64,000 nt of DNA from an uncultured Paenibacillus sp. (GCA_937895345.1 CALAWP010000079.1:62001-126000); one strand, 5' to 3'. Positions 18,787-26,963 are shown, numbered from the stretch's first letter. Notes: generated from the sequence alone by a model not told the origin. Numbers and translations: made by a program.

Positions 18787-18849
18787 ATTATAATAGATCG
18801 AAACCCCATTATTGTTTAAGCAAATTATGCTTTCGTTTCAATATTTGAA
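18787..18849. promoter_or_regulatory. lacZ/AraC divergent control region
   Basis: The minus strand has a perfect -10 TATAAT (18787-18792) for lacZ without a clear -35, as expected for an activated promoter. Two inverted repeats lie just upstream: AAGCA-AATTA-TGCTT (18818-18832) and TTCAA-TAT-TTGAA (18837-18849). They are candidate binding sites; none has been matched to a known operator. Confidence 0.45.
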
Positions 18850-18872
18850 TATGAAAGGTCAGGCGAGACACA

Positions 18873-19697
18873 TTGAACGAAATCCACTACATGACGCCGA
18901 CGACATCGGATTTGAAGCTTCCCGTTTACGTGACGGGTGCGGGACATTGGGACGATCAGCAGAAGGTGGACCGGCCGGACGGGTTTCCCGAATACCAGTG
19001 GTCGCAGACGGTATCCGGCGAGGGGGAGCTTCGGATCGGCGACAGCGTCTACAGAATCAAACCGGGAGAAGGCTTCTTCCTTCCCCCTAATCTTAGACAT
19101 TCCTATTACGCCACCCGAGCGCCCTGGGAAGTGTACTGGGTGACGTTCGACGGGCATTATACGGAGTCGCTGCTCAAGCTGTCGGGCGTCCAGGCCGTCG
19201 GCCCCTATGCGCTCGAGCAGGCGGAGCCGCTCCGCAACGTCATGGAGAAGCTGATCGCCATTGCGCGCGACAAGCGGCCCGGTCACGGCTCGGAAGGATC
19301 CAAGCAGCTGTACGGCATGCTGCTCGACCTCCGGCAGCAGTTGTCCAACGCCGGCGCATCGGCGCATCAGATGAGCGAGCGGCTGCAGCCCGTGCTGCAA
19401 TATATGGAGCGGCATTACAGCCGTACGGTTACGCTGGGCGAGCTGGCGCGGCTCATCCATGTGACGCCGCAGCACTTGTGCCTCTTGTTCAAAAAGACGT
19501 TTCACCTCCGGCCGATGGAGTATATGAACCGGACGCGCGTGAACAAGGCCAAGGAGCTCATGATCCGCGACAAACGCGCCAAGCTGCAAGAAATCGCGCT
19601 GGCCGTCGGCTTCGACAATCCCGCCTACTTCAACACGCTGTTCAAGGGCATCGCCGGCATGACGCCGGGCGAGTTCCGCAGACGGCACGGGGCTTGA
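18873..19697 (+). CDS. AraC-family transcriptional regulator of lacZ (predicted)
   Basis: A 274-residue regulator. The N-terminal cupin-like sensor has a GEGELRIGDSVYRIKPGEGF and FLPPNLRHSYY pattern (about 48-80). The C-terminal double helix-turn-helix includes LGELARLIHVTPQHLCLLFK and IALAVGFDNPAYFNTLFKG, ending MTPGEFRR. The start appears to be TTG at 18873 with AGG 9 nt upstream; the ATG at 18891 has no ribosome site. Divergent from lacZ, so it is inferred to activate beta-galactoside use. Confidence 0.85.
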   Translation: MNEIHYMTPTTSDLKLPVYVTGAGHWDDQQKVDRPDGFPEYQWSQTVSGEGELRIGDSVYRIKPGEGFFLPPNLRHSYYATRAPWEVYWVTFDGHYTESLLKLSGVQAVGPYALEQAEPLRNVMEKLIAIARDKRPGHGSEGSKQLYGMLLDLRQQLSNAGASAHQMSERLQPVLQYMERHYSRTVTLGELARLIHVTPQHLCLLFKKTFHLRPMEYMNRTRVNKAKELMIRDKRAKLQEIALAVGFDNPAYFNTLFKGIAGMTPGEFRRRHGA

Positions 19698-19710
19698 GGC
19701 GGGGTTAAGA

Positions 19711-19785
19711 CGAGGCTGGTGACTGTGACGGGCATAAGGCGGGATTTAAGGCGAGGCTGGTGACTGTGACGGGGCTTGTGACTGA
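19711..19785. repeat. Two direct repeats of CGAGGCTGGTGACTGTGACG
   Basis: The 20-bp word occurs at 19711 and 19752 (41 bp apart), with a third fragment TTGTGACTGAGAGG after it. It lies just downstream of the AraC-type gene. Confidence 0.8.
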
Positions 19786-19905
19786 GAGGGCAAGGCATTT
19801 CTTATTGAAATCCGCAGGGGCTGTTTTAGCTGTTTTCTAGCAAAGCCGCTCCCGCCCCATTTTAATCAGGATGTCGATTAACAGGGATTTCTTCGAAGCA
19901 GCCAG

Positions 19906-20165
19906 GATTATGAACAATTTTTCATTCATAATCTTGTGCTGGCGTTCCGCAGCGTTCATATGAACGATTTTTCGTTCAAAACCATGGGGGTGGCCGCTCT
20001 GCACCGCTCATATGAACGATTTTTCGTTCAAAAGCATCGGGGTAGCCGCTCTGTACCGTTCATATGAACGATTTTTCGTTCAAAGGCACGGGATTGGCCG
20101 CTCCGTACCGTTCATATGAACGATTTTTCGTTCAAAACCATGGGGGTGGCCGCTCTGTATCCTTC
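19906..20165. repeat. Tandem array, period 52 bp, with double palindromes
   Basis: Four good copies (about 19954, 20006, 20058, 20110) and degenerate ends. Each has TTCATATGAA, a palindrome, overlapping TGAACGA-TTTT-TCGTTCA, a 7-bp stem with a 4-nt loop. The linker varies (CCATGGGGGTGGCCGCTCTG and relatives). The array sits between convergent genes (AraC regulator and FMN reductase). No gene is seen in 19698-20378. Confidence 0.93.
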
Positions 20166-20313
20166 ATCGCCCCCTCGCCAGGTCCGGAGTGAGTTTATTT
20201 TACCAGAAAAGGCTAATGTAGTCCGAATTGAGCAATAGCGACGCCGAGATTAGTTTCATGAATGAATAAACGCGTGACCTGCTGCCAATATCGACCGTGA
20301 TGGCGGGCTTATA

Positions 20314-20350
20314 GCAAAAAGCGCTCCCCCCGGCAACGGAGGAGCACTTT
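20314..20350 (-). terminator. Possible terminator after the FMN reductase gene
   Basis: AAAGTGCTCC and GGAGCGCTTT pair with one mismatch on the minus strand; a short T-run follows. Confidence 0.5.
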
Positions 20351-20378
20351 GGCATTTTCGTATCGAATCCGGAAGCTT

Positions 20379-20921
20379 TTACCGCAGCGTCTTCAACGCT
20401 CCGCTCCAAGCGACCACTTCTTCCAGCATCGTGTTGACGTTGTCCAAATGCAGCTCTTGCGGCTTGAACTCGGAATAGTTGACGAAGTCGGTGAACAGCG
20501 ACAGCGTCGGATGCGTGCGGACATCGGCGATTTTCAGCTCGCCGCAAATGCCGCGCAGATGCTCGGCCGCGCGCGCGCCGCCGGTGGAGCCGTAGCTGAC
20601 GATGCCAGCCGCTTTGTTGTTCCATGCTTCGCGGGCAAAGTCCAGCGCGTTTTTCAAAGCGCCCGTAATGCTGTGGTTGTATTCCTGCACGATAAACACG
20701 AAGCCGTCCAAACTGTCGAGCTTCTCGTTCCATTTGGCAATGCCCGGCTCGGTGCCGTCGGTCGTGCCCAGGAATGGCAGGTTGTAGTCCGCGATATCGA
20801 CGATTTCGTAATTGGCGTCGCCGCGCCCGTCGGCGATTCCTTTCACCCATTCTCCCACTTGCGGGCTAACGCGTCCTTGACGCGTGCTTCCCAAAATAAT
20901 GCCGATGTTCAATTTGGACAT
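20379..20921 (-). CDS. NADPH-dependent FMN reductase / quinone or azo reductase
   Basis: A 180-residue flavodoxin-fold reductase. The phosphate-binding loop GSTRQGRVSPQVGEWV starts at about residue 11; VQEYNHSITGALKNALDF and SYGSTGGARAAEHLR are the conserved flavin-site segments of the NADPH-dependent FMN reductase family. It probably reduces quinones, azo compounds or chromate. The start at 20921 has AAGGAGG 8 nt upstream. It is divergent from an HxlR-type repressor with twin operators between them, a layout known for quinone-responsive reductases in B. subtilis. Confidence 0.87.
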   Translation of the reverse strand: MSKLNIGIILGSTRQGRVSPQVGEWVKGIADGRGDANYEIVDIADYNLPFLGTTDGTEPGIAKWNEKLDSLDGFVFIVQEYNHSITGALKNALDFAREAWNNKAAGIVSYGSTGGARAAEHLRGICGELKIADVRTHPTLSLFTDFVNYSEFKPQELHLDNVNTMLEEVVAWSGALKTLR

Positions 20922-21089
20922 GATCGATTCCTCCTTGGTCATTTACAAATCGTGTATCCACAACATCCATTTTATCACCGCCGCCTTCCTCCTGCCCGTA
21001 TCCGCGGACCTAGACATGAGCGGCCGTATGCGTCTTCTGCCTGACATGAGATGGACTGCCAAGCAACCCCGTCGATGCAACGTCGAAGG

Positions 21090-21106
21090 TTACTTTATGT
21101 AAGTAA
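21090..21106. promoter_or_regulatory. HxlR/YodB-type operator 1
   Basis: TTACTTTATGTAAGTAA: arms TTACT and AGTAA with 7 nt between. It fits both TACT-N7-AGTA (YodB-type) and TTAC-N5-GTAA (CatR-type) from memory of B. subtilis DUF24 regulators. Confidence 0.6.
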
Positions 21107-21140
21107 TTATATTTTTATCATATTACGCTGTCAAGTTATT

Positions 21141-21157
21141 TTACTATAAAAAAGTAA
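21141..21157. promoter_or_regulatory. HxlR/YodB-type operator 2
   Basis: TTACTATAAAAAAGTAA: the same TTACT-N7-AGTAA arms, 51 bp from operator 1, close to the HxlR start. Confidence 0.6.
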
Positions 21158-21209
21158 TTAGGTTATCCGAGCAAGATGTAGTATGATTAGGCAGAAGGAG
21201 GGGATGGGA

Positions 21210-21518
21210 TTGGATAAGTCGATTTGTCCCAGATTCGAGAAGGCGATGAGCCTGCTTAGCCAAAGGTGGACAGGACTCATTATTTTTCAATTGCTGCCCG
21301 GTCCGCAACGATTTTGCGCTTTGGAATCGACGATCGGCGTCAGCGGCAAGGTGCTGTCGGAAAGGCTCAAGGAACTGGAGCAGGAAGGCATCGTTGCCCG
21401 CACCATTTACCCGGAAACCCCGGTTCGCATCGAATATTCGTTAACCGACAAAGGATTGGCGTTCAAACCCGTCATGGAGGCGCTCGGCCAATGGTCGCAG
21501 GATTGGCTTCGGGACTGA
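21210..21518 (+). CDS. HxlR (DUF24)-family redox-type repressor
   Basis: A 102-residue winged-helix regulator. The N-terminus DKSICPRFEKAMSLLSQRWT carries the conserved Cys (ICPRF) that senses quinones or disulfide stress in YodB/HypR relatives. The helix-turn-helix region includes LESTIGVSGKVLSERLKELE and the wing RIEYSLTDKG. A TTG start at 21210 is chosen: AAGGAGG ends 8 nt upstream, while the ATG at 21204 is only 2 nt away from it. Divergent to the FMN reductase, which it probably represses along with itself. Confidence 0.85.
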   Translation: MDKSICPRFEKAMSLLSQRWTGLIIFQLLPGPQRFCALESTIGVSGKVLSERLKELEQEGIVARTIYPETPVRIEYSLTDKGLAFKPVMEALGQWSQDWLRD

Positions 21519-21576
21519 GCGCAACTTAGCATGCATTACCGCATCCTTGTCGGCGCATCCTATATGATGTATGAAC

Positions 21577-21605
21577 AACCGCCTGCCAATATGCGGTTTT
21601 TTCTT
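21577..21605 (+). terminator. Terminator after the HxlR gene
   Basis: AACCGC-N10-GCGGTT followed by TTTTCTTT. Confidence 0.8.
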
Positions 21606-21617
21606 TACCCGGACAGG

Positions 21618-21663
21618 TTATAAAGAAGCCCCCAAAACCGCTAAGAACGGTATTGGAGGCTTT
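21618..21663 (-). terminator. Terminator after asd
   Basis: AAGCCTCCAATACCG pairs with CGGTTTTGGGGGCTT on the minus strand, then TCTTTATAA. Five bases past the asd stop. Confidence 0.75.
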
Positions 21664-21667
21664 CGAA

Positions 21668-22759
21668 TCAGTTCGATTTGGCTTGAATGTATCCTTCGGC
21701 CTTGAGCAGCTCGGCGATCAATACGGCGCCGCCGGCCGCGCCGCGCAGCGTGTTGTGCGACAGACCGACAAATTTGAAGTCGTACAGCGAATCCTCGCGA
21801 AGCCGGCCGGCCGATACGCCCATGCCGCGCTCGATATCGCGGTCCAGCTTCGTTTGCGGACGGTTCTCTTCCTCAAAGTACGTAATGAATTGCTTGGGCG
21901 CGCTTGGCAAACCGAGCTCCTGCGGACGTCCTTGGTAGCTGCTCCACCGCTCGAGAATTTGCTCCTTCGTCGGCTTGTGGTCGAACGACACGAACACCGT
22001 CGCCAGATGGCCGTCCGTTACCGGCACGCGGATGCATTGCGTCGTAATGTGCGGCGCGCTCGCCTTGACGATCTCGCCGTTCTCGACGCGGCCCCAGATG
22101 CGAAGCGGCTCCTGCTCGCTTTTTTCTTCTTCGCCGCCGATGTACGGAATGACGTTGTCGAGCATTTCGGGCCAGTCCGTGAAGTTTTTGCCGGCGCCGG
22201 AAATGGCCTGGTACGTCGAAGCGACGACTGTCTTCGGCTTGAACTCCTGCAGAGCGTTCAGCATCGGCACGTAGCTTTGGATCGAGCAGTTCGGCTTAAC
22301 GGCGATAAATCCGGTCTCGGTGCCGAGCCGTTTGCGCTGCGCCGCGATCACTTCGAGATGCTCCGGATTGATTTCCGGAATGACCATTGGCACGTCCGGC
22401 GTCCAGCGGTGCGCCGAGTTGTTGGATACGACCGGCGTGCCGGTCTTCGCGTACGCTTCCTCCAGCGCTTGAATTTCATTTTTCTTCATGTCCACCGCAC
22501 AAAAAATAAAGTCTACGCCGGCAGCCACCTCTTCAACCTTCGAGGCGTCCTGCACGACGATCGATTTCACCGCATCCGGGATCGGCGTCTCCAGCTTCCA
22601 GCGGCCTTGCACCGCTTCCTCATACGATTTGCCGGCCGAGCCGCTGCTCGCCGCGATCGACGTCACTTCAAACCATGGATGTCCGTTCAGCAGCTCGACG
22701 AAACGCTGGCCGACCATGCCCGTTCCTCCGACGATTCCCACTTTCAGCTTTTGCGTCAT
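21668..22759 (-). CDS. asd: Aspartate-semialdehyde dehydrogenase, long (archaeal/fungal-like) type
   Basis: A 363-residue enzyme that reduces aspartyl phosphate to aspartate semialdehyde with NADPH, the branch point to lysine, diaminopimelate, threonine and methionine. NADP motif GIVGGTGMVGQRF is at the N-terminus. The catalytic Cys is in AVKPNCSIQSYVPM (about 155) and the catalytic His lies in LSHNTLRGAAGG or nearby. KPNCS and the length mark the archaeal/fungal type rather than the short Bacillus Asd. ATG at 22759 (AAAGGA 11 nt upstream) or TTG at 22765 (5 nt) could be the start. Expression is likely set by the T-box leader upstream. Confidence 0.92.
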   Translation of the reverse strand: MTQKLKVGIVGGTGMVGQRFVELLNGHPWFEVTSIAASSGSAGKSYEEAVQGRWKLETPIPDAVKSIVVQDASKVEEVAAGVDFIFCAVDMKKNEIQALEEAYAKTGTPVVSNNSAHRWTPDVPMVIPEINPEHLEVIAAQRKRLGTETGFIAVKPNCSIQSYVPMLNALQEFKPKTVVASTYQAISGAGKNFTDWPEMLDNVIPYIGGEEEKSEQEPLRIWGRVENGEIVKASAPHITTQCIRVPVTDGHLATVFVSFDHKPTKEQILERWSSYQGRPQELGLPSAPKQFITYFEEENRPQTKLDRDIERGMGVSAGRLREDSLYDFKFVGLSHNTLRGAAGGAVLIAELLKAEGYIQAKSN

Positions 22760-22908
22760 GTTCAATCCATTCCTTTCCTGTCACCCGTATATTTATATTC
22801 CCTTCACTGCGTTGCCGATACAGACATGCACGGCAGACAAGCTTCTGCAGGGAGCGATGCAATCATGGCTATACGCCCAGTATACAACAGCTCCGAACGA
22901 ATGCGGAT

Positions 22909-23205
22909 ATAAAAAAAATCCCACCCCCAAGACTGGATCAGTCTCAGGGACGAGATTGGTTGCTCGCGGTACCACCCTACGTTCACGAATATGTCGCCAT
23001 ACCCGCCTCTTCAAGTACGGCATCCCCGCAGCGGAAATGCTTATACTCTAGCTCTGTAACAGGAGCTCCTGTCGCACCATCCCTTGTCAAGCCCGAAGTT
23101 CCGATGCGATGCTCTGAGTCTTTGTTCGATAAGGGCTTCCTTGCTCCTTTCCAGCTGCCGGAGCTCTCTGTCAAAGTCGCCGTTTATCTACTCGTCTCTT
23201 CACTG
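22909..23205 (-). ncRNA. T-box riboswitch leader controlling asd
   Basis: The minus strand has the T-box sequence AGGGTGGTACCGCG (22965-22978) followed by a terminator stem with GGGATTTTTTTT (22909-22952). About 220 nt upstream is stem I with the AGTA/GAAC S-turn pair (GACGAGTAGATAA against TTATCGAAC). The base triplet after GAAC is AAA (23121-23123), which would read Lys; overlapping AAC (Asn) or ACA (Thr) cannot be excluded. Uncharged tRNA should bind and stop termination. 22760-22908 is untranslated spacer before asd. Confidence 0.9.
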
Positions 23206-23318
23206 CATTTGCAATATTAATTGTTGTATATAATAACAAAAAAACGACGGCAGGTAAATACGGCCGGTCAAAAAAATATGTCCTCCGCCTCGTTCCGGAT
23301 CCAAGTTCCGGCAGCCGC

Positions 23319-24050
23319 TTATTTCGCCTTGATCGGCTCCAGCGGCTGCGCGTTGCCGTAAACCGGATATTCCCTTTGAACCGGCGCCGCCCATTCGACC
23401 GCGTTGGCGATCACTTTGCGCACGTTGGCGTCATAATAAGTCGGGTACGTCTCATGGCCGGGACGGAAATAGAACACCTTGCCCGAGCCGCGCGTATAGC
23501 AGCAGCCGCTGCGGAACACTTCGCCGCCCTCGAACCAGCTGACGAAGACAAGCTCGTCCGGCTCCGGAATGTCGAAATGCTCGCCGTACATTTCCTCCTT
23601 CGGCAGCTCGAAATATTCGCCGAGTCCCGCCGCGATCGGGTGAGCCGGATTGACGACCCAGATCCGCTCCTTGTCGTCGGCTTCTCTCCATTTCAAGTCG
23701 CAGGTCGTGCCCATGAGCTTTTTGAATATTCTCGAAAAATGGCCCGAATGAAGCGCAATCAGCCCCATCCCCTTCATGACGCGCTGATGCACCTTCTCGA
23801 CGATATCGTCGCGCACCTCGTGATGCGCCATATGGCCCCACCAGAGAAGCACGTCGGTGCCGTTCAGCACTTCGTCGGTCAAGCCGTGCTCCGGATCGTC
23901 CAGCGTAGCAAACCGTACGTTATGAATATCGCTCAGCGCTTCCCCGATGGCGGCATGTATGCCGTTCGGATAAATGGCGGCCACCTTCTCGTTTCCTTTT
24001 TCGTGGCGGAATTCGTTCCAGATCGTAACGTTCAATCGTTTGCCGTTCAT
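23319..24050 (-). CDS. ThuA-family (trehalose-utilisation) protein
   Basis: A 243-residue class I glutamine-amidotransferase-like fold. Typical ThuA blocks are VTIWNEFRHE at the N-terminus, DVLLWWGHMAHHEV, GLIALHSGHFSRIFKKLMGT and GKVFYFRPGHETYP. ThuA of Sinorhizobium acts in trehalose and related disaccharide catabolism; the reaction in Bacillota is not settled. The start at 24050 is set by AGGAGG 11 nt upstream. Divergent to an AraC regulator, which probably controls it. Confidence 0.85.
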   Translation of the reverse strand: MNGKRLNVTIWNEFRHEKGNEKVAAIYPNGIHAAIGEALSDIHNVRFATLDDPEHGLTDEVLNGTDVLLWWGHMAHHEVRDDIVEKVHQRVMKGMGLIALHSGHFSRIFKKLMGTTCDLKWREADDKERIWVVNPAHPIAAGLGEYFELPKEEMYGEHFDIPEPDELVFVSWFEGGEVFRSGCCYTRGSGKVFYFRPGHETYPTYYDANVRKVIANAVEWAAPVQREYPVYGNAQPLEPIKAK

Positions 24051-24217
24051 GTAATCGTTTCCCTCCTGTAAGTTATTGTGAATATTATACGCAACTCCGC
24101 CGGGAACAATCGATGGCAAATTCGATGCAATTATTACGGTATTCTGTACAAGCCGGCGAACGCCTCGCGAATATGGTACAATGTCTTTACTGAAAACTGT
24201 CCGAGGAGGGCGAGTTC

Positions 24218-25180
24218 GTGTATCCCGAAATGCGTTACGAGCATGTCGTCTATCAAAATCCGTTTCTCGCCGTCCGCATCTGGCAAATCGACGCGTCCAT
24301 GCCGTCGCGGAGCGAAATGCCCCGCCATGTCGAGCAAGCCTGGCGCAACCGGCAGTTCTCGGAATGGCACTATCATAAGGAAGCGGAGTTTCTGTTCATA
24401 TTGGAAGGCGAGATGGCCGCTTTCTGCAAAGACGAAAAGTTTGTGCTGGGGGACGGCGACATTGCCGTGTTCGGCTCGAACGAGCCGCATACGACGATTC
24501 AGACGAAGGAAGGACCGCTCAGCTATCTGGTGTTCCAGATCGATCTCCGCCAATATTGGGACGTCAGCACGATCCACAGCATGCAGCACTTCTCGGAGGT
24601 CATCCGGCCTTTAAGCTCTCTGAATTACGTGTACAAGGAAAATGCCGAGGCGCGGATGCAGACCGGGGCGCTCATTGCGGAAATATACCGGGAAATGAAC
24701 GAAAAACAGCTCGGCTACGAGCTGGCGGTATCGTCCCGGGTTAAGGCGATGCTGCTCCTCTTGCTCCGCGCCGACACGAAACATTATTTGCGCGGTCTCG
24801 ACAACGCTCTGCTGGAGCGGCTGCAGCCCGCGCTCGACTACATCGAGGAGCATCTCGACGAACCGTTGACGGTGGACCGGCTCAGCTCGCTGCTGAACAT
24901 GAGCTATACCCATTTTGTCAAGACGTTCAAAAAGTCCGTCGGCATGCCGTTCTCCGGCTTCGTCGCCTACAAACGGATCAAGAAGGCCGAGCAGCTGCTG
25001 CTCACGACCGACCGCAGCGTCGCCGACATCGCCGACTCGGTCGGGATGTCCAATCTCGGCCACTTTTACGATATGTTCCGGCGCTATAACGACTGCTCGC
25101 CCAAGCAGTTCAAGGAACGAATGAAAGCGCCGTTCGAATCCGGCGTCAACAAAGCAAAGCGAACGCTACCGGCTCTCTGA
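24218..25180 (+). CDS. AraC-family transcriptional regulator (divergent to ThuA)
   Basis: A 320-residue regulator. The N-terminal cupin sensor has EWHYHKEAEFLFILEGEM and GDGDIAVFGSNEPH. The C-terminal pair of helix-turn-helix motifs includes VDRLSSLLNMSYTHFVKTFK and IADSVGMSNLGHFYDMFRRY, ending CSPKQFKER. The start is GTG at 24218 with GGAGGG 7 nt upstream. Likely activator of the divergent thuA-like gene in response to a sugar. Confidence 0.87.
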   Translation: MYPEMRYEHVVYQNPFLAVRIWQIDASMPSRSEMPRHVEQAWRNRQFSEWHYHKEAEFLFILEGEMAAFCKDEKFVLGDGDIAVFGSNEPHTTIQTKEGPLSYLVFQIDLRQYWDVSTIHSMQHFSEVIRPLSSLNYVYKENAEARMQTGALIAEIYREMNEKQLGYELAVSSRVKAMLLLLLRADTKHYLRGLDNALLERLQPALDYIEEHLDEPLTVDRLSSLLNMSYTHFVKTFKKSVGMPFSGFVAYKRIKKAEQLLLTTDRSVADIADSVGMSNLGHFYDMFRRYNDCSPKQFKERMKAPFESGVNKAKRTLPAL

Positions 25181-25195
25181 CCGGAACGTTCGCTT
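25157..25195 (+). terminator. Hairpin overlapping the AraC-gene stop codon
   Basis: AAGCGAACG(C)TACCGG pairs with CCGGAACGTTCGCTT; the stop codon is in the loop. No strong T-tract, so termination is uncertain. Confidence 0.45.
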
Positions 25196-25412
25196 GGGGT
25201 TGGTTTGCTTGTTGAAGATTCTTATCCAAGACGCGCTCCTAAGACTGTCGCTCTGTTCCTCGCAGTTCGTATCGACGCGACAGATTGGCGAAGTCCGTGG
25301 GTTTGAACGATATACCGTTCATTTCGGCGCTGCAGAGCAGCAAAGTCGCTGCAGACCGCAAAGTCCGCGGGTTTGGACGTCGGCAGTTGTGCAACGGCGG
25401 TTACGCGGCTCT

Positions 25413-26276
25413 TCAGCCGAGCTGCGCGACGATTTCGCGGAGCCCTTCTTCGGCCGGCGTCGCCGGGCGGCCCAGCAGCTTCTCGAAATCGCCGCTTTCG
25501 ATCGCCAGCTCGCCGTTGCGGATATCGGACTGGATCTGGACCAGCATCGGAATGACAAAGTCCGGCACTCCCGCTCCCTTCATGATCTCGGCATAAGCGG
25601 CGTCATCAACGTGCTGCACCGGCACTTCCTTGCCAAGCACCCGGCCGAGAGCCGCGGCCAGCTCGTCCTGGGTCAGCGGCTTGCCGGACAGCTCGTAAAC
25701 CGTACGGTCGTGCCCGGTTCCGGCCAGGACGGCGGCCGCCGCTTCGGCGTAATCCCGGCGCAGCGCCCAGCCGACCTTGCCGCCGCCGGCGGACGTCACC
25801 CATGGAGCCCCGGCCTGGACGCCCTGAATGCTCGCTATTTCGTTTTCGAGATACCAGTTGTTGCGCAGGAACGAATACGGAATGCCGGTTTGCTTGATCG
25901 CCTCTTCCGTCGCCCGATGCACCGGCGCCAGGAACAATCCGCTGTCGGCCGCGTTGCCGACGCTCGTGTAGGCGATAAAGCCGACTTTCACGCGGACGGC
26001 GGCTTCCACCGCATTCGCATGCTGGCGGATTCTCGTCTCGTTGTCGCCGTCGGCCGAAACGATCAGCAGCCGGTCGATGCCGGCGAAAGCCGCATCCAAA
26101 GTTTCCGGCTTGTCAAAGTCGCCTTGTCTCACTTCGATGCCGCGCGCACGCAGCGCTTCGGCTTTTTGCGGATCGCGCACGCTGACCGCCAACTGACTCG
26201 CCGGCACCTTCCGCAGCAGAGACTCCACGACTCCCGCTCCCAATTTTCCCGTAGCGCCAGTAACAAGCATTTTCAT
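25413..26276 (-). CDS. NAD(P)H:quinone oxidoreductase, QorB/YtfG-like (NmrA fold)
   Basis: A 287-residue atypical SDR. The N-terminus MKMLVTGATGKLGAGVVESL is the nucleotide-binding motif (GATGxLG), followed by VRDPQKAEALRARGIEVRQG and YTSVGNAADSGLF. The pattern with PYSFLRNNWYLEN is that of QorB/YtfG quinone reductases, which detoxify quinones with NADPH. The ATG has GAGGAGG 8 nt upstream. It lies downstream of an Rrf2 regulator and has a 38-bp perfect palindrome in its leader, so it is probably regulated by that protein. B. subtilis ywnA-ywnB has a similar pairing. Confidence 0.85.
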   Translation of the reverse strand: MKMLVTGATGKLGAGVVESLLRKVPASQLAVSVRDPQKAEALRARGIEVRQGDFDKPETLDAAFAGIDRLLIVSADGDNETRIRQHANAVEAAVRVKVGFIAYTSVGNAADSGLFLAPVHRATEEAIKQTGIPYSFLRNNWYLENEIASIQGVQAGAPWVTSAGGGKVGWALRRDYAEAAAAVLAGTGHDRTVYELSGKPLTQDELAAALGRVLGKEVPVQHVDDAAYAEIMKGAGVPDFVIPMLVQIQSDIRNGELAIESGDFEKLLGRPATPAEEGLREIVAQLG

Positions 26277-26300
26277 GTTTGATTCCTCCTCGTTTTTTGT

Positions 26301-26338
26301 GTTGTAATCATTATTGTTATAACAATAATGATTACAAC
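26301..26338. promoter_or_regulatory. 38-bp perfect palindrome upstream of the QorB-like gene
   Basis: Arm GTTGTAATCATTATTGTTA (26301-26319) is followed at once by its exact reverse complement (26320-26338). It contains TTATAA at the centre. It lies 25 nt before the start codon. Candidate operator for the Rrf2 regulator encoded upstream. Confidence 0.75.
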
Positions 26339-26348
26339 TGATGTATGG

Positions 26349-26372
26349 AAAAAACCTCTTTCGAGGCTTTTC
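26349..26372 (-). terminator. Terminator after the Rrf2 gene
   Basis: Minus strand AAAAGCCTC-GAAA-GAGGTTTTTT: a GNRA-loop stem followed by T6. It separates the Rrf2 gene from the QorB-like gene, which therefore needs its own promoter. Confidence 0.8.
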
Positions 26373-26495
26373 GACGAACGTCAGACCGCTCAAGGAGGCA
26401 TTCAAGCTCCGCTGCAGCTGCAAAGTACTTACTCAGGTTTCCATGAAACCGGTCAATCTGCCAATCTTCTTTTGACTAATACAGGTTGCCCGCAT

Positions 26496-26912
26496 TTACT
26501 CGAATTGATCCAGCAAACTTTGGATCGTCGTGCTCGCAAGCTTGTGCTCCATAGCCGCCTGCGCCTCCCGAAGCTCCGATTGCAGCACCTGATCGATATT
26601 CCTTCCTACCGGACACGCAATATTCGGCTGGTCGTGCACGCGGAACAATTGATTGTCCTCCGTGACGTTGACGGCCCGGTAAACATCCAGAAGCGTAATC
26701 TGTTCCGGGCTCTTCCGCAGCAAGGCTCCACCCACTCCCGGACGCACGTCCACCAGTCCCGCCTTTTTCAACATGCCCATGATCCGGCGAATGACGACAG
26801 GATTCGTATTGACGCTCCCCGCAATCATATCCCCCGTGCAATCGTTCGGAACGGAAGCGATCAGGCAAAGCGTATGAACGGCCATGGAAAAACGCGTACT
26901 AATCTGCTTCAT
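26496..26912 (-). CDS. Rrf2-family transcriptional regulator (YwnA-like)
   Basis: A 138-residue winged-helix regulator starting MKQISTRFSMAVHTL. The recognition helix region is NTNPVVIRRIMGMLKKAGLV and the wing VRPGVGGALL. It has two Cys (NDCTGD and NIACPVGRN), so redox sensing is possible, but it lacks the three-Cys Fe-S cluster motif of NsrR and IscR. The start at 26912 follows a consensus promoter whose -10 is only 22 nt upstream; the ribosome site is weak (GGTGGT). An ATG two codons earlier is an alternative. Probably senses electrophiles and controls the QorB-like gene. Confidence 0.82.
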   Translation of the reverse strand: MKQISTRFSMAVHTLCLIASVPNDCTGDMIAGSVNTNPVVIRRIMGMLKKAGLVDVRPGVGGALLRKSPEQITLLDVYRAVNVTEDNQLFRVHDQPNIACPVGRNIDQVLQSELREAQAAMEHKLASTTIQSLLDQFE

Positions 26913-26934
26913 CAGCATCACCACCGTTGTAACC

Positions 26935-26963
26935 ATTGTAGTTACTTCTCGAGCATTTGTCAA
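26935..26963 (-). promoter_or_regulatory. Promoter of the Rrf2 gene
   Basis: TTGACA (26958-26963) and TACAAT (26935-26940), spacer 17 bp. It shows that translation cannot start upstream of about 26930. Leader is very short. Confidence 0.8.

Noticed and set aside
25283..25385. Short direct repeat (AAGTCCGTGGGTTTG and AAGTCCGCGGGTTTG) after the AraC-type gene
   Set aside because: Only two imperfect copies about 77 bp apart; too little to call an element.
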